Counted from the stretch's first letter, positions 54,443 through 63,713 are shown. The stretch: 64,000 nucleotides of DNA from Candidatus Marinamargulisbacteria bacterium SCGC AG-343-D04 (GCA_003265885.1 QFBQ01000001.1:1-64000); one strand, 5' to 3'. Translations and numbers: made by a program. Notes: a model not told the origin generated them from the sequence alone.

Positions 54443-55239
54443 CAAAACGTATTATTCCTTGTCTTGATATTAAAGATGGCAGAGTCGTTAAAGGAACAAG
54501 TTTTGTTAATTTAAGGGATGCAGGAGATCCTATAGAGCTTGCGAAAGAATATGATAGGCAAGGTGCTGATGAAGTTGTTTTTTTAGATATTACAGCAAGT
54601 TCAGACAAGCGAGGTATTCTTCTTGATCTTATTAAACGCTGTGCAAAGGAGTTATTTATTCCATTTACCGTGGGAGGAGGAATTAATGACATTCAGATGA
54701 TCCATGATTGCCTTAATGCAGGGGCAGATAAAGTTTCCATTAATACGGCGGCTGTTAAAAACCCAACTTTAATCAAAGAAGCCAGTTCCACATTTGGTTC
54801 GCAGTGCATTGTTACTGCAATAGACATCAAAAAAATCGATCATCCTACTACATTCCCCTCTTATCCCATAAAAGAGGTTCAATGCACAGCAGATAGCACA
54901 TGGGAGGTTTTCACACATGGAGGACGAAACTCTACAGGTATTGATGCGATAAAGTGGATAAAGATGTTAGAGCGATATGGTGCTGGAGAGATTTTATTAA
55001 CATCAATGGATACTGATGGACAAAAAGAGGGGTATGATACAGCTATCACAAGTTTAGCTGCAAAGCTAACACAGATTCCGATCATTGCATCGGGAGGCGC
55101 AGGGACATTGAAACATATTTCTGATATTTTAAGCGTTGCAGATGCGGCATTATTAGCATCTATGTTGCATTATAAAGAAACTACTGTAGAAGAGATTAAA
55201 AAGCATTGTTTATCAAAAAATATTACGATACGACTATAA
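54436..55239 (+). CDS. hisF: Imidazole glycerol phosphate synthase cyclase subunit
   Basis: 267-residue TIM barrel of histidine biosynthesis. [14 protein letters not shown] carries the catalytic Asp11, TAIDIKK supplies the other catalytic aspartate, and VGGGIND and ASGGAGT bind phosphate. No hisH or other his gene is present. The region is strongly G-rich on the coding strand (32 G against 11 C in 54481-54600), while fmt in front is C-rich (16 C against 12 G in 53701-53760), so the gene looks imported or inverted into its place. The stop is followed by a non-coding stretch of about 125 bases before the 91-bp repeat array. Confidence 0.93.
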   Translation: MLAKRIIPCLDIKDGRVVKGTSFVNLRDAGDPIELAKEYDRQGADEVVFLDITASSDKRGILLDLIKRCAKELFIPFTVGGGINDIQMIHDCLNAGADKVSINTAAVKNPTLIKEASSTFGSQCIVTAIDIKKIDHPTTFPSYPIKEVQCTADSTWEVFTHGGRNSTGIDAIKWIKMLERYGAGEILLTSMDTDGQKEGYDTAITSLAAKLTQIPIIASGGAGTLKHISDILSVADAALLASMLHYKETTVEEIKKHCLSKNITIRL

Positions 55240-55365
55240 AAAAAGCACATCCGACACTTAACATAACAGCAAACTCTTCTAAGAGATCCTTCCAAGGAAT
55301 CAATCCATACCAAGCGGTGATCCTTCCCCTTCTCAAGAGATCAATTCTTCCTAAAGTGTGCTCAT

Positions 55366-55624
55366 AACCCAAGGGATGTTAGTAAATGCGCGCTCTGGGT
55401 AATTTATCGATCAATGCAGCATAGCAGCGCTATGTAAATTGAAGGGATCAATTATAAACCCAAGGGATGTTAGTAAATGCGTGCTCTGGGTAATTTATCG
55501 ATCAATGCAGCATAGCAGCGCTATGTAAATTGAAGGGATCAATTATAAACCCAAGGGATGTTAGTAAATGCGCGCTCTGGGTAATTTATCGATCAATGCA
55601 GCATAGCAGCGCTATGTAAATTGA
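55366..55624. repeat. Tandem array of 91-bp repeats (two full units plus a partial third)
   Basis: Units begin AACCCAAGGGATG at 55366, 55457 and 55548, exactly 91 bases apart. The first two are complete; the third runs 77 bases to about 55624 and then departs. Unit 2 differs by a single visible base (GCGTGC for GCGCGC). Each unit is much more G+C-rich than the surroundings and holds nested dyads: CATAGC-AGC-GCTATG inside AATTTA...TAAATT, and ATTGA-AGGGA-TCAAT. No ORF of note is present. Array identity, lack of spacers and the unit size rule out CRISPR. Confidence 0.9.
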
Positions 55625-55661
55625 GCGAAAATTGCTCAGAGCGCGCATTTACTAACATCCC
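55555..55661. repeat. 25-bp perfect inverted repeat closing the array
   Basis: Bases 55555-55579 (GGGATGTTAGTAAATG...CTCTG) reappear exactly as reverse complement at 55637-55661, around a 57-base spacer that holds the unit's internal hairpin (CATAGC 55602-55607, GCTATG 55611-55616). The outer arm ends at the stop codon of the acidic-protein gene. The structure would form a long cruciform or RNA hairpin; it lacks a T-run on either strand, so a simple intrinsic terminator is not evident. Confidence 0.85.
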
Positions 55662-56533
55662 TAAAAAGGGTGGATGATTTTTGAGCCTTTCGACGCTCGT
55701 TTAAAATGGAGTCCTTCAGCGTCTTCATCACCATGTCTCCCCGAAGGTCTATTCAGCACCATTTGTTCTTCAATTTGGCTTAAAACAGAATCAGCTCTAA
55801 TAATAGATTTAATTTTTGGAACAGGTTCAGCTGAAGGCTTCTTCTTCCCTGTGGCAGGCTTCTTATCCTCTGCTTCAGATTCCAAGAGTTCTAAATCATC
55901 TGAAGATAACCCCTCATCTGTTTCATCCATTTCATCCATCATAAAAGGGTCATCCAGTTCTTCCACATTCTCAGATTGAAAAAGGTCATCATCCATCGTT
56001 TCATTTTCTATACTAAGCTTTTCAGGCACTTCTTTTTCATTTTCATTTTCATTTTCTTCTTTCTTACTTTCTTCTTTTTTACTATCTTTAATAACAATTC
56101 TCTCATCAGAAGCAGATTCAATTTTAGTCATAGTCGGAGCTTTTTCAATAGTTTCAGGAATTGCGGGTTCTGAACTTAAAAACTCTTCAGTCAAATCTTT
56201 TTGTTTAACTTCTTGCTCTTTTTTATCTTTTTGGATAACTTCATCAAACAATTTCACTTCTTCTTCGGGAAGGTGCTCATCCGTTTGTATTTTATTCTTA
56301 ATAAGCTTCTCTACTTTATCGTCACTTTTTTTAGGGGATTCTTCGGAAACCGGCTCCTGTTGTTTGGGTTTCTTTTCTTCAGATGTTGCAGAGCTCTCGT
56401 CTTTAGCTGCCTCTTTCTTTTTAAATAATGAAACATCCTGATTCAAAAAAGATTTAACACGAGAAAAGAAAGACCCTTCTTGTTTTGAAGATTCTTTTTC
56501 TTTCTGATTGTCTTTATTTGTTTTTAAAACCAT
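55661..56533 (-). CDS. Highly acidic, low-complexity protein, unknown
   Basis: A 290-residue protein made almost entirely of K, E, D, S, P: N-terminal KDNQKEKESSKQEG, amphipathic FFSRVKSFLNQDVSLFKKK, then long acidic stretches (EEENENENEKE-like, DDLELLESEAEDKK) and a C-terminal more hydrophobic KSIIRADSVLSQIEEQMVLNRPSG. No known domain. It is presumably disordered with a structured C-terminal tail. Its stop codon lies at the outer end of the 25-bp inverted repeat. It is divergent from mnmA. Role unknown. Confidence 0.65.
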   Translation of the reverse strand: MVLKTNKDNQKEKESSKQEGSFFSRVKSFLNQDVSLFKKKEAAKDESSATSEEKKPKQQEPVSEESPKKSDDKVEKLIKNKIQTDEHLPEEEVKLFDEVIQKDKKEQEVKQKDLTEEFLSSEPAIPETIEKAPTMTKIESASDERIVIKDSKKEESKKEENENENEKEVPEKLSIENETMDDDLFQSENVEELDDPFMMDEMDETDEGLSSDDLELLESEAEDKKPATGKKKPSAEPVPKIKSIIRADSVLSQIEEQMVLNRPSGRHGDEDAEGLHFKRASKGSKIIHPF

Positions 56534-56658
56534 AAAAATACCGTAATAATCCCTTTATAGATTTAAATTACCTAATATTTAGAAAGAATAAACATTATTA
56601 TACTACTTTACACTCATATATAGAATTATAGATTATCCTATGATACAGTCAGAAGCCT

Positions 56659-57729
56659 ATGAAACGAAAAAAACGAGTTCTAGTTGGAATGAGTGGTGGG
56701 ATAGATTCCTCTGTGTGCGCAGCTATACTCAAAAAAAGAGGTTATGATGTTATTGGTATCACCATGCAATTGTTACCAAAAGAAATGGAAAAAGAGTCCA
56801 AATGCTGCAATTCCAATGCCATTACTGATGCCAAACGTGTTGCCCAACAATTAAACATTCCTCATTACACTATCAATATTAGAGATGATTTCAAGCATCA
56901 TGTCATTGATTATTTTGTAAACGAATATCTCCTTGGACATACACCAAACCCATGTGTAGAATGCAATCGTTACATCAAATTCGATGCCTTAGACCAAAAA
57001 GCTAAAGAATTAGACGCAGACTATGTTGCGACAGGACATTATTGCAAAATTACTCACAGCCCTAAAAAAGATCGATTTTTTCTAAAAAAAGCCAAGGACA
57101 TCAAAAAAGATCAAACCTATTTTATGTATATGCTAACGCAATACCAACTGAGCCGAACCTTATTTCCTCTTAGTGATTATACAAAACCGGAGATCAGAGC
57201 CATTGCAGAATCTCTACAGTTAATTAATGCGAAAAAAAAGGAAAGTCAAGATATCTGTTTTGTGACGATGGGAAATTACAAAGAATTCATTGAAGAACAG
57301 CTTACAAGTCCTCAAAAAGAAGGTAATATAGTTACAAATTCAGGAGAAATTCTTGGAAAACATCACGGGTTATACAACTATACTGTTGGTCAACGAAAAG
57401 GCTTAAACATTTCCTATGAACACCCTCTATATGTTCTCAAGATCAATGCTCAAAAAAACGAAATCGTGGTTGGGAAAGAGTCTGATCTTCAACAACATTC
57501 ATTTGAAGTCAACGAGTATCATCTCATCAACAAAAGCATTTTCAATGAAAAAAAAGAATATTCAATTAAAGTAAGATATCGAATGATCCCATTTAAGGCC
57601 ACTATAAAGTTAGAATCCGAAACCAAAATGACTATTCATTCCCATTCTCCATTAAAATTTATCACAACAGGCCAATCTTGTGTCATATATGATAATGAGA
57701 ATGTAATTGGTGGTGGAATAATCGTTTAA
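56659..57729 (+). CDS. mnmA: tRNA-specific 2-thiouridylase
   Basis: Adds sulfur to U34 of tRNA-Lys/Glu/Gln. PP-loop SGGIDS is at 12-17, the first catalytic cysteine in NPCVECNRYIKF, the second in SQDICFV, and the family sequence VATGHYCKI and GLYNYTVGQRKGLNI are present. 356 residues, complete. It works upstream of MnmD (46667). TATGAT lies 14 bases before the ATG; no Shine-Dalgarno. Confidence 0.96.
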   Translation: MKRKKRVLVGMSGGIDSSVCAAILKKRGYDVIGITMQLLPKEMEKESKCCNSNAITDAKRVAQQLNIPHYTINIRDDFKHHVIDYFVNEYLLGHTPNPCVECNRYIKFDALDQKAKELDADYVATGHYCKITHSPKKDRFFLKKAKDIKKDQTYFMYMLTQYQLSRTLFPLSDYTKPEIRAIAESLQLINAKKKESQDICFVTMGNYKEFIEEQLTSPQKEGNIVTNSGEILGKHHGLYNYTVGQRKGLNISYEHPLYVLKINAQKNEIVVGKESDLQQHSFEVNEYHLINKSIFNEKKEYSIKVRYRMIPFKATIKLESETKMTIHSHSPLKFITTGQSCVIYDNENVIGGGIIV

Positions 57730-57742
57730 ATATTTCTATAAT
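57713..57742 (+). promoter_or_regulatory. Promoter of the small membrane gene, leaderless type
   Basis: TATAAT (57737-57742) ends six bases before the ATG at 57749. A GTGGAA -35-like box (57713-57718) lies 18 bases upstream, within the last codons of mnmA. Confidence 0.45.
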
Positions 57743-57748
57743 ATAAGC

Positions 57749-58018
57749 ATGCAAGACCTCATCAACACTCTATTTTTATCTATTTTTTCCTTTGCATACC
57801 ACTATATACACACGCATTTTATAAGCTATATCATTATATTACTCATCGGACTGTTTCTAATGAAACGCGTGTACGTTTACAGTAAGAAAATTAAAAAACC
57901 CAAAAGCTTTATCGAGTTATTTTCCTTTGTTTTAGTATATTGTATCGTATTATTTGTTGGTGCATTTAACGTATGGTTTGTGCTGATTCATTTTCATACA
58001 TTTCGGATATTAAGTTAA
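57749..58018 (+). CDS. Small membrane protein, unknown
   Basis: 89 residues with two or three hydrophobic segments (ISYIIILLIGLFLMKRVYVY; FSFVLVYCIVLFVGAFNVWFVLI) and a basic loop (SKKIKKPKS). No recognised domain. It has its own TATAAT at the leaderless spacing and ends 30 bases before the 3' end of trpF. Confidence 0.5.
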   Translation: MQDLINTLFLSIFSFAYHYIHTHFISYIIILLIGLFLMKRVYVYSKKIKKPKSFIELFSFVLVYCIVLFVGAFNVWFVLIHFHTFRILS

Positions 58019-58048
58019 ACCGTCCACCTTTTTTACACAAAAAAACGT

Positions 58049-58666
58049 TTAAAGATCTTTCAGTACAGAAATAATATCCTGGATTTTATTATAGTCCTTC
58101 ACTCCAGGCTCACTTTCCACTCCAGAATTAATATCCACAGCATAAGGATTAACAAGCTGAACAGCTTTTTTAATATTATCCACATCTAAGCCCCCTGATA
58201 AAATAATAGGCACATCAAAATCTTTTGCTGATAAAGCCAAACCCCAATCAAAAACTTTCCCCGTTCCCCCATACGAACCTTCTGATTTTGTATCTAATAA
58301 AATAGAAGTCACACTGCCTTGGAATTGAGGAATTTTCTGAATATCATCTAACCCCCCTACACGGATCGCTTTAATCACTTTTGCATCCATCTTCATACAA
58401 TATTCTGGTGATTCATCACCATGAAGTTGAACAAAGTCCAATTTACACGATTTAGTAATGTCATTCACGCGATCTGCATCTTCATTCACAAACACACCCA
58501 CTGAAGAAATAAAGGGAGGCAGAAAGTAGTTAATCTCTTGAACCGTTTCAGGACTTACATACCGAGAACTTTCCGAATAAAAAATAAAACCTAGAGCATG
58601 CACACCAAAAAATATGGCATTTTCTGCATCTTCTCTCTTTGTAATCCCGCAAATTTTAATTTTCAT
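58049..58666 (-). CDS. trpF: Phosphoribosylanthranilate isomerase
   Basis: 205-residue TIM barrel of tryptophan biosynthesis: KICGITKREDA at the N terminus (catalytic Cys in the K-x-C-G motif), FVQLHGDESPEYC, VIKAIRV, LLDTKSEGSYGGTGKVFDW with the general acid Asp, and ILSGGLDVDNI. ATG overlaps the trpC stop (ATGA), so the two are co-translated. Confidence 0.95.
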   Translation of the reverse strand: MKIKICGITKREDAENAIFFGVHALGFIFYSESSRYVSPETVQEINYFLPPFISSVGVFVNEDADRVNDITKSCKLDFVQLHGDESPEYCMKMDAKVIKAIRVGGLDDIQKIPQFQGSVTSILLDTKSEGSYGGTGKVFDWGLALSAKDFDVPIILSGGLDVDNIKKAVQLVNPYAVDINSGVESEPGVKDYNKIQDIISVLKDL

Positions 58667-59430
58667 TTAAAATAATCCAATAGAGACGGTTCTTTTATTA
58701 AACCTTCTCCTATCAAAACCGCATCAAACTGATACTCACTAAGACCATCTAGTTGCTGAACTGAGTGATACCCACTCTCTGCAACAAACAAACATCCAGG
58801 AAATTCCTCATAAATAGTTTCTTTAATATGAAGACTTCTATTGATATCAACATCAAAAGAATGTAAATCTCTATTGTTAACTCCTATAATCCGAACATCC
58901 GAAAGTTTCCGCAAGCACGCAACATCTTCTTCACTATGAATCTCTATTAACACATCCATCCCCAGTTCGTAAGCCTTATCAATAAGCTCTTGAGCTTGAT
59001 CAACATCTAAAATAGCTAAAATAATCAAAATAGCATCCGCCCCAATGTGATAGGACTCCTCTACTTGAATAGGATCCAAAATAAAATCTTTTCTTAAGAT
59101 GGGCATAGAACTTACCTTATTAACAGACATTAAATAATCATTTTTACCTTGAAAGAAGGGTTCATCCGTCAAAATAGAAAAAGCTGATGATCCTCCTTTT
59201 TCAAAATGATGAGCTAAATCAAGGGGATTAAAATCCGGATTAATAAGACCTTTTGAAGGAGACGCTTTTTTTATCTCAGAAATCAACGACAAACCAGGTT
59301 GACTCAAAGCCTCAAAGAAACGACTCTTTTTATGAGATCGTTCCATAGAAAGATCTCTAACAAAAGACGACTTCAACTGTTTAACATAGTCTTTCTTATA
59401 TTTTAAAATATCTTCAAGAATTGAATGCAT
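58663..59430 (-). CDS. trpC: Indole-3-glycerol phosphate synthase
   Basis: 255 residues from the ATG at 59430, just after the cysE stop; the frame open to 59475 is an unsupported extension. ILEDILKYKKDYVKQLK, SLISEIKKASPSKGLI (catalytic Lys), SILTDEPFFQG, LRKDFILDPIQVEES, IGVNNRDLHSFDVD and FVAESGYHSVQQL are diagnostic. It makes indole-glycerol phosphate. Other trp genes are not in the window. Confidence 0.95.
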   Translation of the reverse strand: MHSILEDILKYKKDYVKQLKSSFVRDLSMERSHKKSRFFEALSQPGLSLISEIKKASPSKGLINPDFNPLDLAHHFEKGGSSAFSILTDEPFFQGKNDYLMSVNKVSSMPILRKDFILDPIQVEESYHIGADAILIILAILDVDQAQELIDKAYELGMDVLIEIHSEEDVACLRKLSDVRIIGVNNRDLHSFDVDINRSLHIKETIYEEFPGCLFVAESGYHSVQQLDGLSEYQFDAVLIGEGLIKEPSLLDYFK

Positions 59431-59434
59431 AGGC

Positions 59435-60331
59435 TTAATCTTTTTTAGAACGAACCAATTTATAGGTTGTATCAAAGTCTTCAGACAAATAAATTTTACT
59501 ATAAGATGAAAGAGATCGCGTCAACCACACATTACCACCAACAACTGAATGTGATCCAACCACTGTATTCCCGCCTAAAATAGTACTCATCGCATAAATA
59601 GTTACATGATCTTCCAATGTAGGATGCCGCTTTACAGAATTATCTCCATCAGAAACACTAAAGGCTCCTAAGGTAACCCCTTGATACAATTTAACATGAT
59701 CCCCAATAATAGTCGTTTCACCTATCACAATCCCTGTTCCATGATCTATACAAAAATGACGTCCAATTTGTGCTCCAGGGTGAATATCAATACCTGTTTG
59801 AAAGTGAACAATTTCAGTAATCATTCTAGGAATAATGGGTACGTTATGAGAATGAAAGAAATGAGCGATTCTATAGGCCATAACAGCTTGAAATCCCGGA
59901 TACGATAACAACACCTCAATCATACTTGATGCTGCAGGGTCTCCCTTATACATCGCCACCGCATCATCAATTAAGGCCTCTCGTAAAAAAGGGATATGTG
60001 TTAAAAAAGAAATGACTACATCCTCAGAAATAGTCTTTGCTTCAGACTCAGAATATTTAGGACTTTCCTCCTGAGGATTCCACAACACACATTTCAGAAT
60101 TTCCTTAAGAAGATCTGTATGTAATCGAGTCACTCTATCTTTTGTAAGCTTCTTCAACTCTTTATGTTCCAAAGCCTCTATTCCAAAAAATCCTGGGAAC
60201 AAGACCTCTTTGATCTGCTCCAAAATAAGTTCTAGATGTTGCATCGGAGGGTAATGAATCCCATCAACTGGATTAATAATACCTACCTGACTATATGAAT
60301 CTATAATTTTTTTTATTAGTGAATCAATCAT
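59435..60331 (-). CDS. cysE: Serine O-acetyltransferase
   Basis: 298 residues. An N-terminal all-helical domain is followed by AMYKGDPAASS, YPGFQAVMAYRIAHFF, the hexapeptide left-handed helix (GIDIHPGAQIGRHFCIDHGTGIVIGET), and YQGVTLGAFS with a long loop. Closest to the longer bacterial/plant-type SAT than to EpsC. First step of cysteine synthesis. It is followed four bases later by trpC and overlaps the previous envelope gene by eight bases, an unusual three-pathway operon. Confidence 0.93.
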   Translation of the reverse strand: MIDSLIKKIIDSYSQVGIINPVDGIHYPPMQHLELILEQIKEVLFPGFFGIEALEHKELKKLTKDRVTRLHTDLLKEILKCVLWNPQEESPKYSESEAKTISEDVVISFLTHIPFLREALIDDAVAMYKGDPAASSMIEVLLSYPGFQAVMAYRIAHFFHSHNVPIIPRMITEIVHFQTGIDIHPGAQIGRHFCIDHGTGIVIGETTIIGDHVKLYQGVTLGAFSVSDGDNSVKRHPTLEDHVTIYAMSTILGGNTVVGSHSVVGGNVWLTRSLSSYSKIYLSEDFDTTYKLVRSKKD

Positions 60332-60926
60332 CTATCCAAAATATCCATAGAAAACGTTTTTTAACTTTTTTAACATATTGCGATGTTTCCCTATAAGAAA
60401 GCCCAGACCCATAAAAATAGTGTACACCAGCAGAAACAATTAATGAAGAAGATCGAGAAGACAGTTCTGCTGGAAGCGTTCCTTTCATAACAAAAGACCA
60501 TCTAGAAGAAAGCCTATACATATACCCTCCTGTTACAAACAAAGAGGCCCTATACTGGGATTCAAAAGTATTATTAAACCCTACTGAATAAAAGCATTTA
60601 GACGAAGTCGTTAACGGCACATACTTTCCATAATCAAACATAATATGAGGGAACATATGACGAGACTCAAAGCGACTCCCTATATAAAGAGACTTAAACA
60701 AATTCTGTTCATAAAGACGTTGATACCCAATCGAATACGTAAATTCCGAATTAGACTTCACACTAAAAAATGGTTGAAACAAAAAAGCAGTAGCATACGC
60801 CTGTAAAACAACAGGAATCACACACATCATTAAAACGGCAATAACCATTCGCTTAAACAAATATCTCAAAAAAATCATATACGTAACACCTTTAGATCCA
60901 CAGACAACCATCCAATTATATGGCAT
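60324..60926 (-). CDS. Small outer-membrane barrel-like exported protein
   Basis: Up to 200 residues. Start is uncertain: ATG at 60926 has a plausible TATAAT (60948-60953) and -35 upstream, while ATG at 60878 begins directly before a signal peptide (FKRMVIAVLMMCVIPVVLQAYA). The mature part has alternating short aromatic strands (FTYSIGYQRLYEQ, YIGSRFESRHMF, SKCFYSVGFNNTFES, SLFVTGGYMYRLSSRWSFVMKG) typical of a small porin-like or acyloxyacyl hydrolase-like barrel. Family not recognised. It overlaps the cysE start. Confidence 0.55.
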   Translation of the reverse strand: MPYNWMVVCGSKGVTYMIFLRYLFKRMVIAVLMMCVIPVVLQAYATAFLFQPFFSVKSNSEFTYSIGYQRLYEQNLFKSLYIGSRFESRHMFPHIMFDYGKYVPLTTSSKCFYSVGFNNTFESQYRASLFVTGGYMYRLSSRWSFVMKGTLPAELSSRSSSLIVSAGVHYFYGSGLSYRETSQYVKKVKKRFLWIFWIDD

Positions 60927-61049
60927 AATATATCATGATACAGGCTCATTATAAATCAAATAGGAAAAATAATTGAAATTTTTTCTCATTTTATAACGAT
61001 AATTTAATAGAGGGAAAATATTTCAACAAAAGAAATATACATACTTACT

Positions 61050-61430
61050 ATGAAAAACATAAAAAAAACAGCCATTATTATTACAATATCCCTGATCTTA
61101 CATTTCAGTGTCAGAGTTTACGCAAGTGTAACATTTCCTGCGTCTGTCTATCTAAACACGGGATATGAAGGGTTCACTGGTCATGTAACCATTATCTCTT
61201 CAAAATATCTAGAAGCATCAGATAAAATGAGAGAACGTCTAATTCCTCAATCAAATCCACTTATACGAATAAATTCTTCCATCGTTACATCTCAACCCAT
61301 TAATACACCCACCCCTCGTTCATCAAACCCCAGCTTTACAGATGTAAACTCCAATATTCAATACACCCAGTCTATTCAAAATCAGCCTAGAAAGAACTAC
61401 AGAATACAAACATTAAATTTAAATAACTAA
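61050..61430 (+). CDS. Small secreted protein, unknown
   Basis: 126 residues with a signal peptide (MKNIKKTAIIITISLILHFSVRVYA) followed by about 100 residues rich in S, T, N and P, including TPTPRSSNPS and a Q/N-rich tail. No domain recognised, one methionine-rich charged stretch (SDKMRERLIPQ). It lies alone between the barrel protein and the HAD gene. Exported; function unknown. Confidence 0.5.
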   Translation: MKNIKKTAIIITISLILHFSVRVYASVTFPASVYLNTGYEGFTGHVTIISSKYLEASDKMRERLIPQSNPLIRINSSIVTSQPINTPTPRSSNPSFTDVNSNIQYTQSIQNQPRKNYRIQTLNLNN

Positions 61431-61499
61431 CTCTTCAAAACTCTATTACAATAAAACGGGTTACAAAAAAAGAAATAAACGCTATCCTAGATATGAACT

Positions 61500-62117
61500 A
61501 TGAAACCGATAAAAAACATTATTTTTGATATAGGAAATGTATTATTCAAATACGACCCCCATTTTATTACAGAATCACTTCTCCCTAAATCGCCCCATAA
61601 AGAATTTTATGTAAACGAACTATTTGATTCCCCCATTTGGCAATCCCTTGATAGAGGAGATATACGCCCCATTCAAGCCATTGAAAAAATTAAATCTCTA
61701 CATTCCATTAGTCCAGAACAAGAAAAAGATTTACAGTTCTTAATCAGCAATTTTTCATTACATCTTATTCTAAATGAAGATATGAAAAACATCTTCGAAA
61801 AAAATAGTACCGATTACAACCTGTATATTCTATCCAATTTTCAAGAAGAAAGTTTCCAGCTTCTCGTCCAAAAATATCCTTTCTTAAAAAAAGCAAAAGG
61901 GACTGTTATTTCAAGCAAAATAAACATGAAAAAACCCGAATTAGGTATCTTTCATTATTTACTGACTCAGTACAGTATTATCCCACAAGAATCTATTTTT
62001 ATTGATGATTTAAAAGAGAATATCACATCAGCTGAACAACTTCTCATTAAAGGTATCCATTTTATTTCAGCCGAACAAACAAAGAAACATCTCTCTAAAT
62101 TTAACATTAACGTATAA
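61500..62117 (+). CDS. HAD superfamily hydrolase (subfamily IA)
   Basis: 205 residues. Motif I is FDIGNVLFK: the nucleophile Asp is kept while the second residue is Gly instead of Asp, as in some YihX/epoxide-hydrolase-like HADs. LYILSNFQEES is motif II; KKPELGIFHYLL carries the lysine of motif III, and FIDDLKENITSAEQL motif IV. It resembles alpha-D-glucose-1-phosphatase YihX. Substrate unknown. It precedes prfC by 12 bases. Confidence 0.82.
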   Translation: MKPIKNIIFDIGNVLFKYDPHFITESLLPKSPHKEFYVNELFDSPIWQSLDRGDIRPIQAIEKIKSLHSISPEQEKDLQFLISNFSLHLILNEDMKNIFEKNSTDYNLYILSNFQEESFQLLVQKYPFLKKAKGTVISSKINMKKPELGIFHYLLTQYSIIPQESIFIDDLKENITSAEQLLIKGIHFISAEQTKKHLSKFNINV

Positions 62118-62129
62118 CAAAAAATCATC

Positions 62130-63713
62130 ATGAAAACATTAGAAGAACATATTGAGTCTAGACGTACATTCGGAATAATATCACATCCAGACGCGGGGAA
62201 AACAACATTAACTGAAAAGTTACTATTATTTGGAGGGGCTATCCATATAGCAGGTGCCATCAAAGCTAAAAAAGCCTCTCGCCACACAACATCAGATTTT
62301 ATGGAAATTGAAAAGCAGCGTGGGATATCCGTCGCAACATCTGTCATGGGATTTAACTATAAAGATATCAAAATTAATCTTCTAGATACACCCGGTCATA
62401 AAGATTTTTCTGAAGATACCTACAGAACTCTTACTGCCGTTGACAGCAGTATTATGGTCATCGATTCTACCAAAGGCGTAGAAACTCAAACTTACAAACT
62501 AATGGAAGTCTGTCGAATGAGGAATACACCTATCATTACATTTATTAATAAATGCGATCGTGAAGGGAAATCTCCCATTGAATTACTTGATGAGATTGAA
62601 GAAAAACTTCAGCTACAAGTATGCCCCTTTTCATGGCCCATAGGCACCGGAAGCCAATTTAAAGGAGTTTATAATTTTCAAGAAAAATCTATTCTCCTGT
62701 TTAATCCTCACAAAACAGAAAAAGATAGCTCCGCCTCACTCATTAAAAACCCTTCAAAAGAAAAACTAATATCCCTATTGGGAGAATCTGATACAGAACA
62801 ATTACTTGAAGACATTGAACTCATTACTGAAATGTATCCCCCTCTAAATAAAGAAGATTACTTAAATGCCACCACAACTCCCTTATTTTTTGGTAGTGCT
62901 TTAAATAATTTTGGAGTAAAAGAACTCCTTGAAGGCTTTCTTGCCCTTTCCCCCACTCCAAAAGAAAGGGAAACAAAAAGCAGGAACATAAAACCTTCTG
63001 AAAAAACATTTTCAGGTTTCATTTTTAAAATTCATGCCAATATGGATCCCAAACACCGAGATAGAATCGCATTTTTAAGAATTTGTTCTGGCACCTTTGA
63101 AAGAGGAAAAAAGTATCATCATGTCCGTCTAAACAAAGGATTGAAATTTAGTAACCCAACAGCTTTTATGGCACAAGAAAAGTCCATTGTGGATACAGCT
63201 TACCCAGGAGACATCATAGGGCTTCATGATACAGGAAATCTTCGAATTGGAGATACTTTAACAGAAGGAGAATGTATATCCTTTATAGGCATCCCTCATT
63301 TTTCCCCAGAAATATTCAATTTCATCATAAACTTAGACCCTCTTAAATCAAAACAATTAAACAAAGGCCTAGAACATCTGTGTGAAGAAGGCGTTGCTCA
63401 ATTATTTACACGATCCAGCGATTCTAAAAAAATCATTGGTGTCGTAGGGAGTCTACAATTTGAAGTCATCGAATATCGATTAAAAAATGAATACAACGCT
63501 AGTTGTCGTTTTGAAAACTTAAACTTTTCAAAAGCTGTATGGGTTCAATCAAAATCACCCACTGACCTTGACACTTTTATTAAAAAAAATCCAAACAATA
63601 TCGCCTATGACCAAAAAGAAAACCCGGTCTATTTAGCTGAAACACAATGGGGATTAGACAGAGAAATAAAAGAAAATCCAGACATCAACTTTAAATTTTC
63701 GAATCATATATGA
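62130..63713 (+). CDS. prfC: Peptide chain release factor 3
   Basis: 527-residue translational GTPase that recycles RF1/RF2. G1 HPDAGKTT is at 19-26, then RGISVATSVMGF, LLDTPGHKDFSEDTYRTL, INKCDREGKSPIELLDEIE (RF3-specific insertion) and the C-terminal VGSLQFEVIEYRLKNEY. Full length. Preceded by the HAD gene at 12 bases. RF3 is often found in gamma-proteobacteria and some other lineages, and absent in many bacteria. Confidence 0.95.
   Translation: MKTLEEHIESRRTFGIISHPDAGKTTLTEKLLLFGGAIHIAGAIKAKKASRHTTSDFMEIEKQRGISVATSVMGFNYKDIKINLLDTPGHKDFSEDTYRTLTAVDSSIMVIDSTKGVETQTYKLMEVCRMRNTPIITFINKCDREGKSPIELLDEIEEKLQLQVCPFSWPIGTGSQFKGVYNFQEKSILLFNPHKTEKDSSASLIKNPSKEKLISLLGESDTEQLLEDIELITEMYPPLNKEDYLNATTTPLFFGSALNNFGVKELLEGFLALSPTPKERETKSRNIKPSEKTFSGFIFKIHANMDPKHRDRIAFLRICSGTFERGKKYHHVRLNKGLKFSNPTAFMAQEKSIVDTAYPGDIIGLHDTGNLRIGDTLTEGECISFIGIPHFSPEIFNFIINLDPLKSKQLNKGLEHLCEEGVAQLFTRSSDSKKIIGVVGSLQFEVIEYRLKNEYNASCRFENLNFSKAVWVQSKSPTDLDTFIKKNPNNIAYDQKENPVYLAETQWGLDREIKENPDINFKFSNHI

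Noticed and set aside
55366..55661. Integron attC sites or CRISPR in the 91-bp array
   Set aside because: CRISPR would need unique spacers between short repeats; here 91-bp units abut directly. The GTTAGTA/TACTAAC segment resembles attC core sites only loosely and does not fit GTTRRRY/RYYYAAC, and no integrase is in the window.
55674..56428. Three plus-strand ORFs inside the acidic-protein gene
   Set aside because: They are Phe/Ser-rich mirror translations of the E/K-rich coding strand, a known artefact of low-complexity genes.
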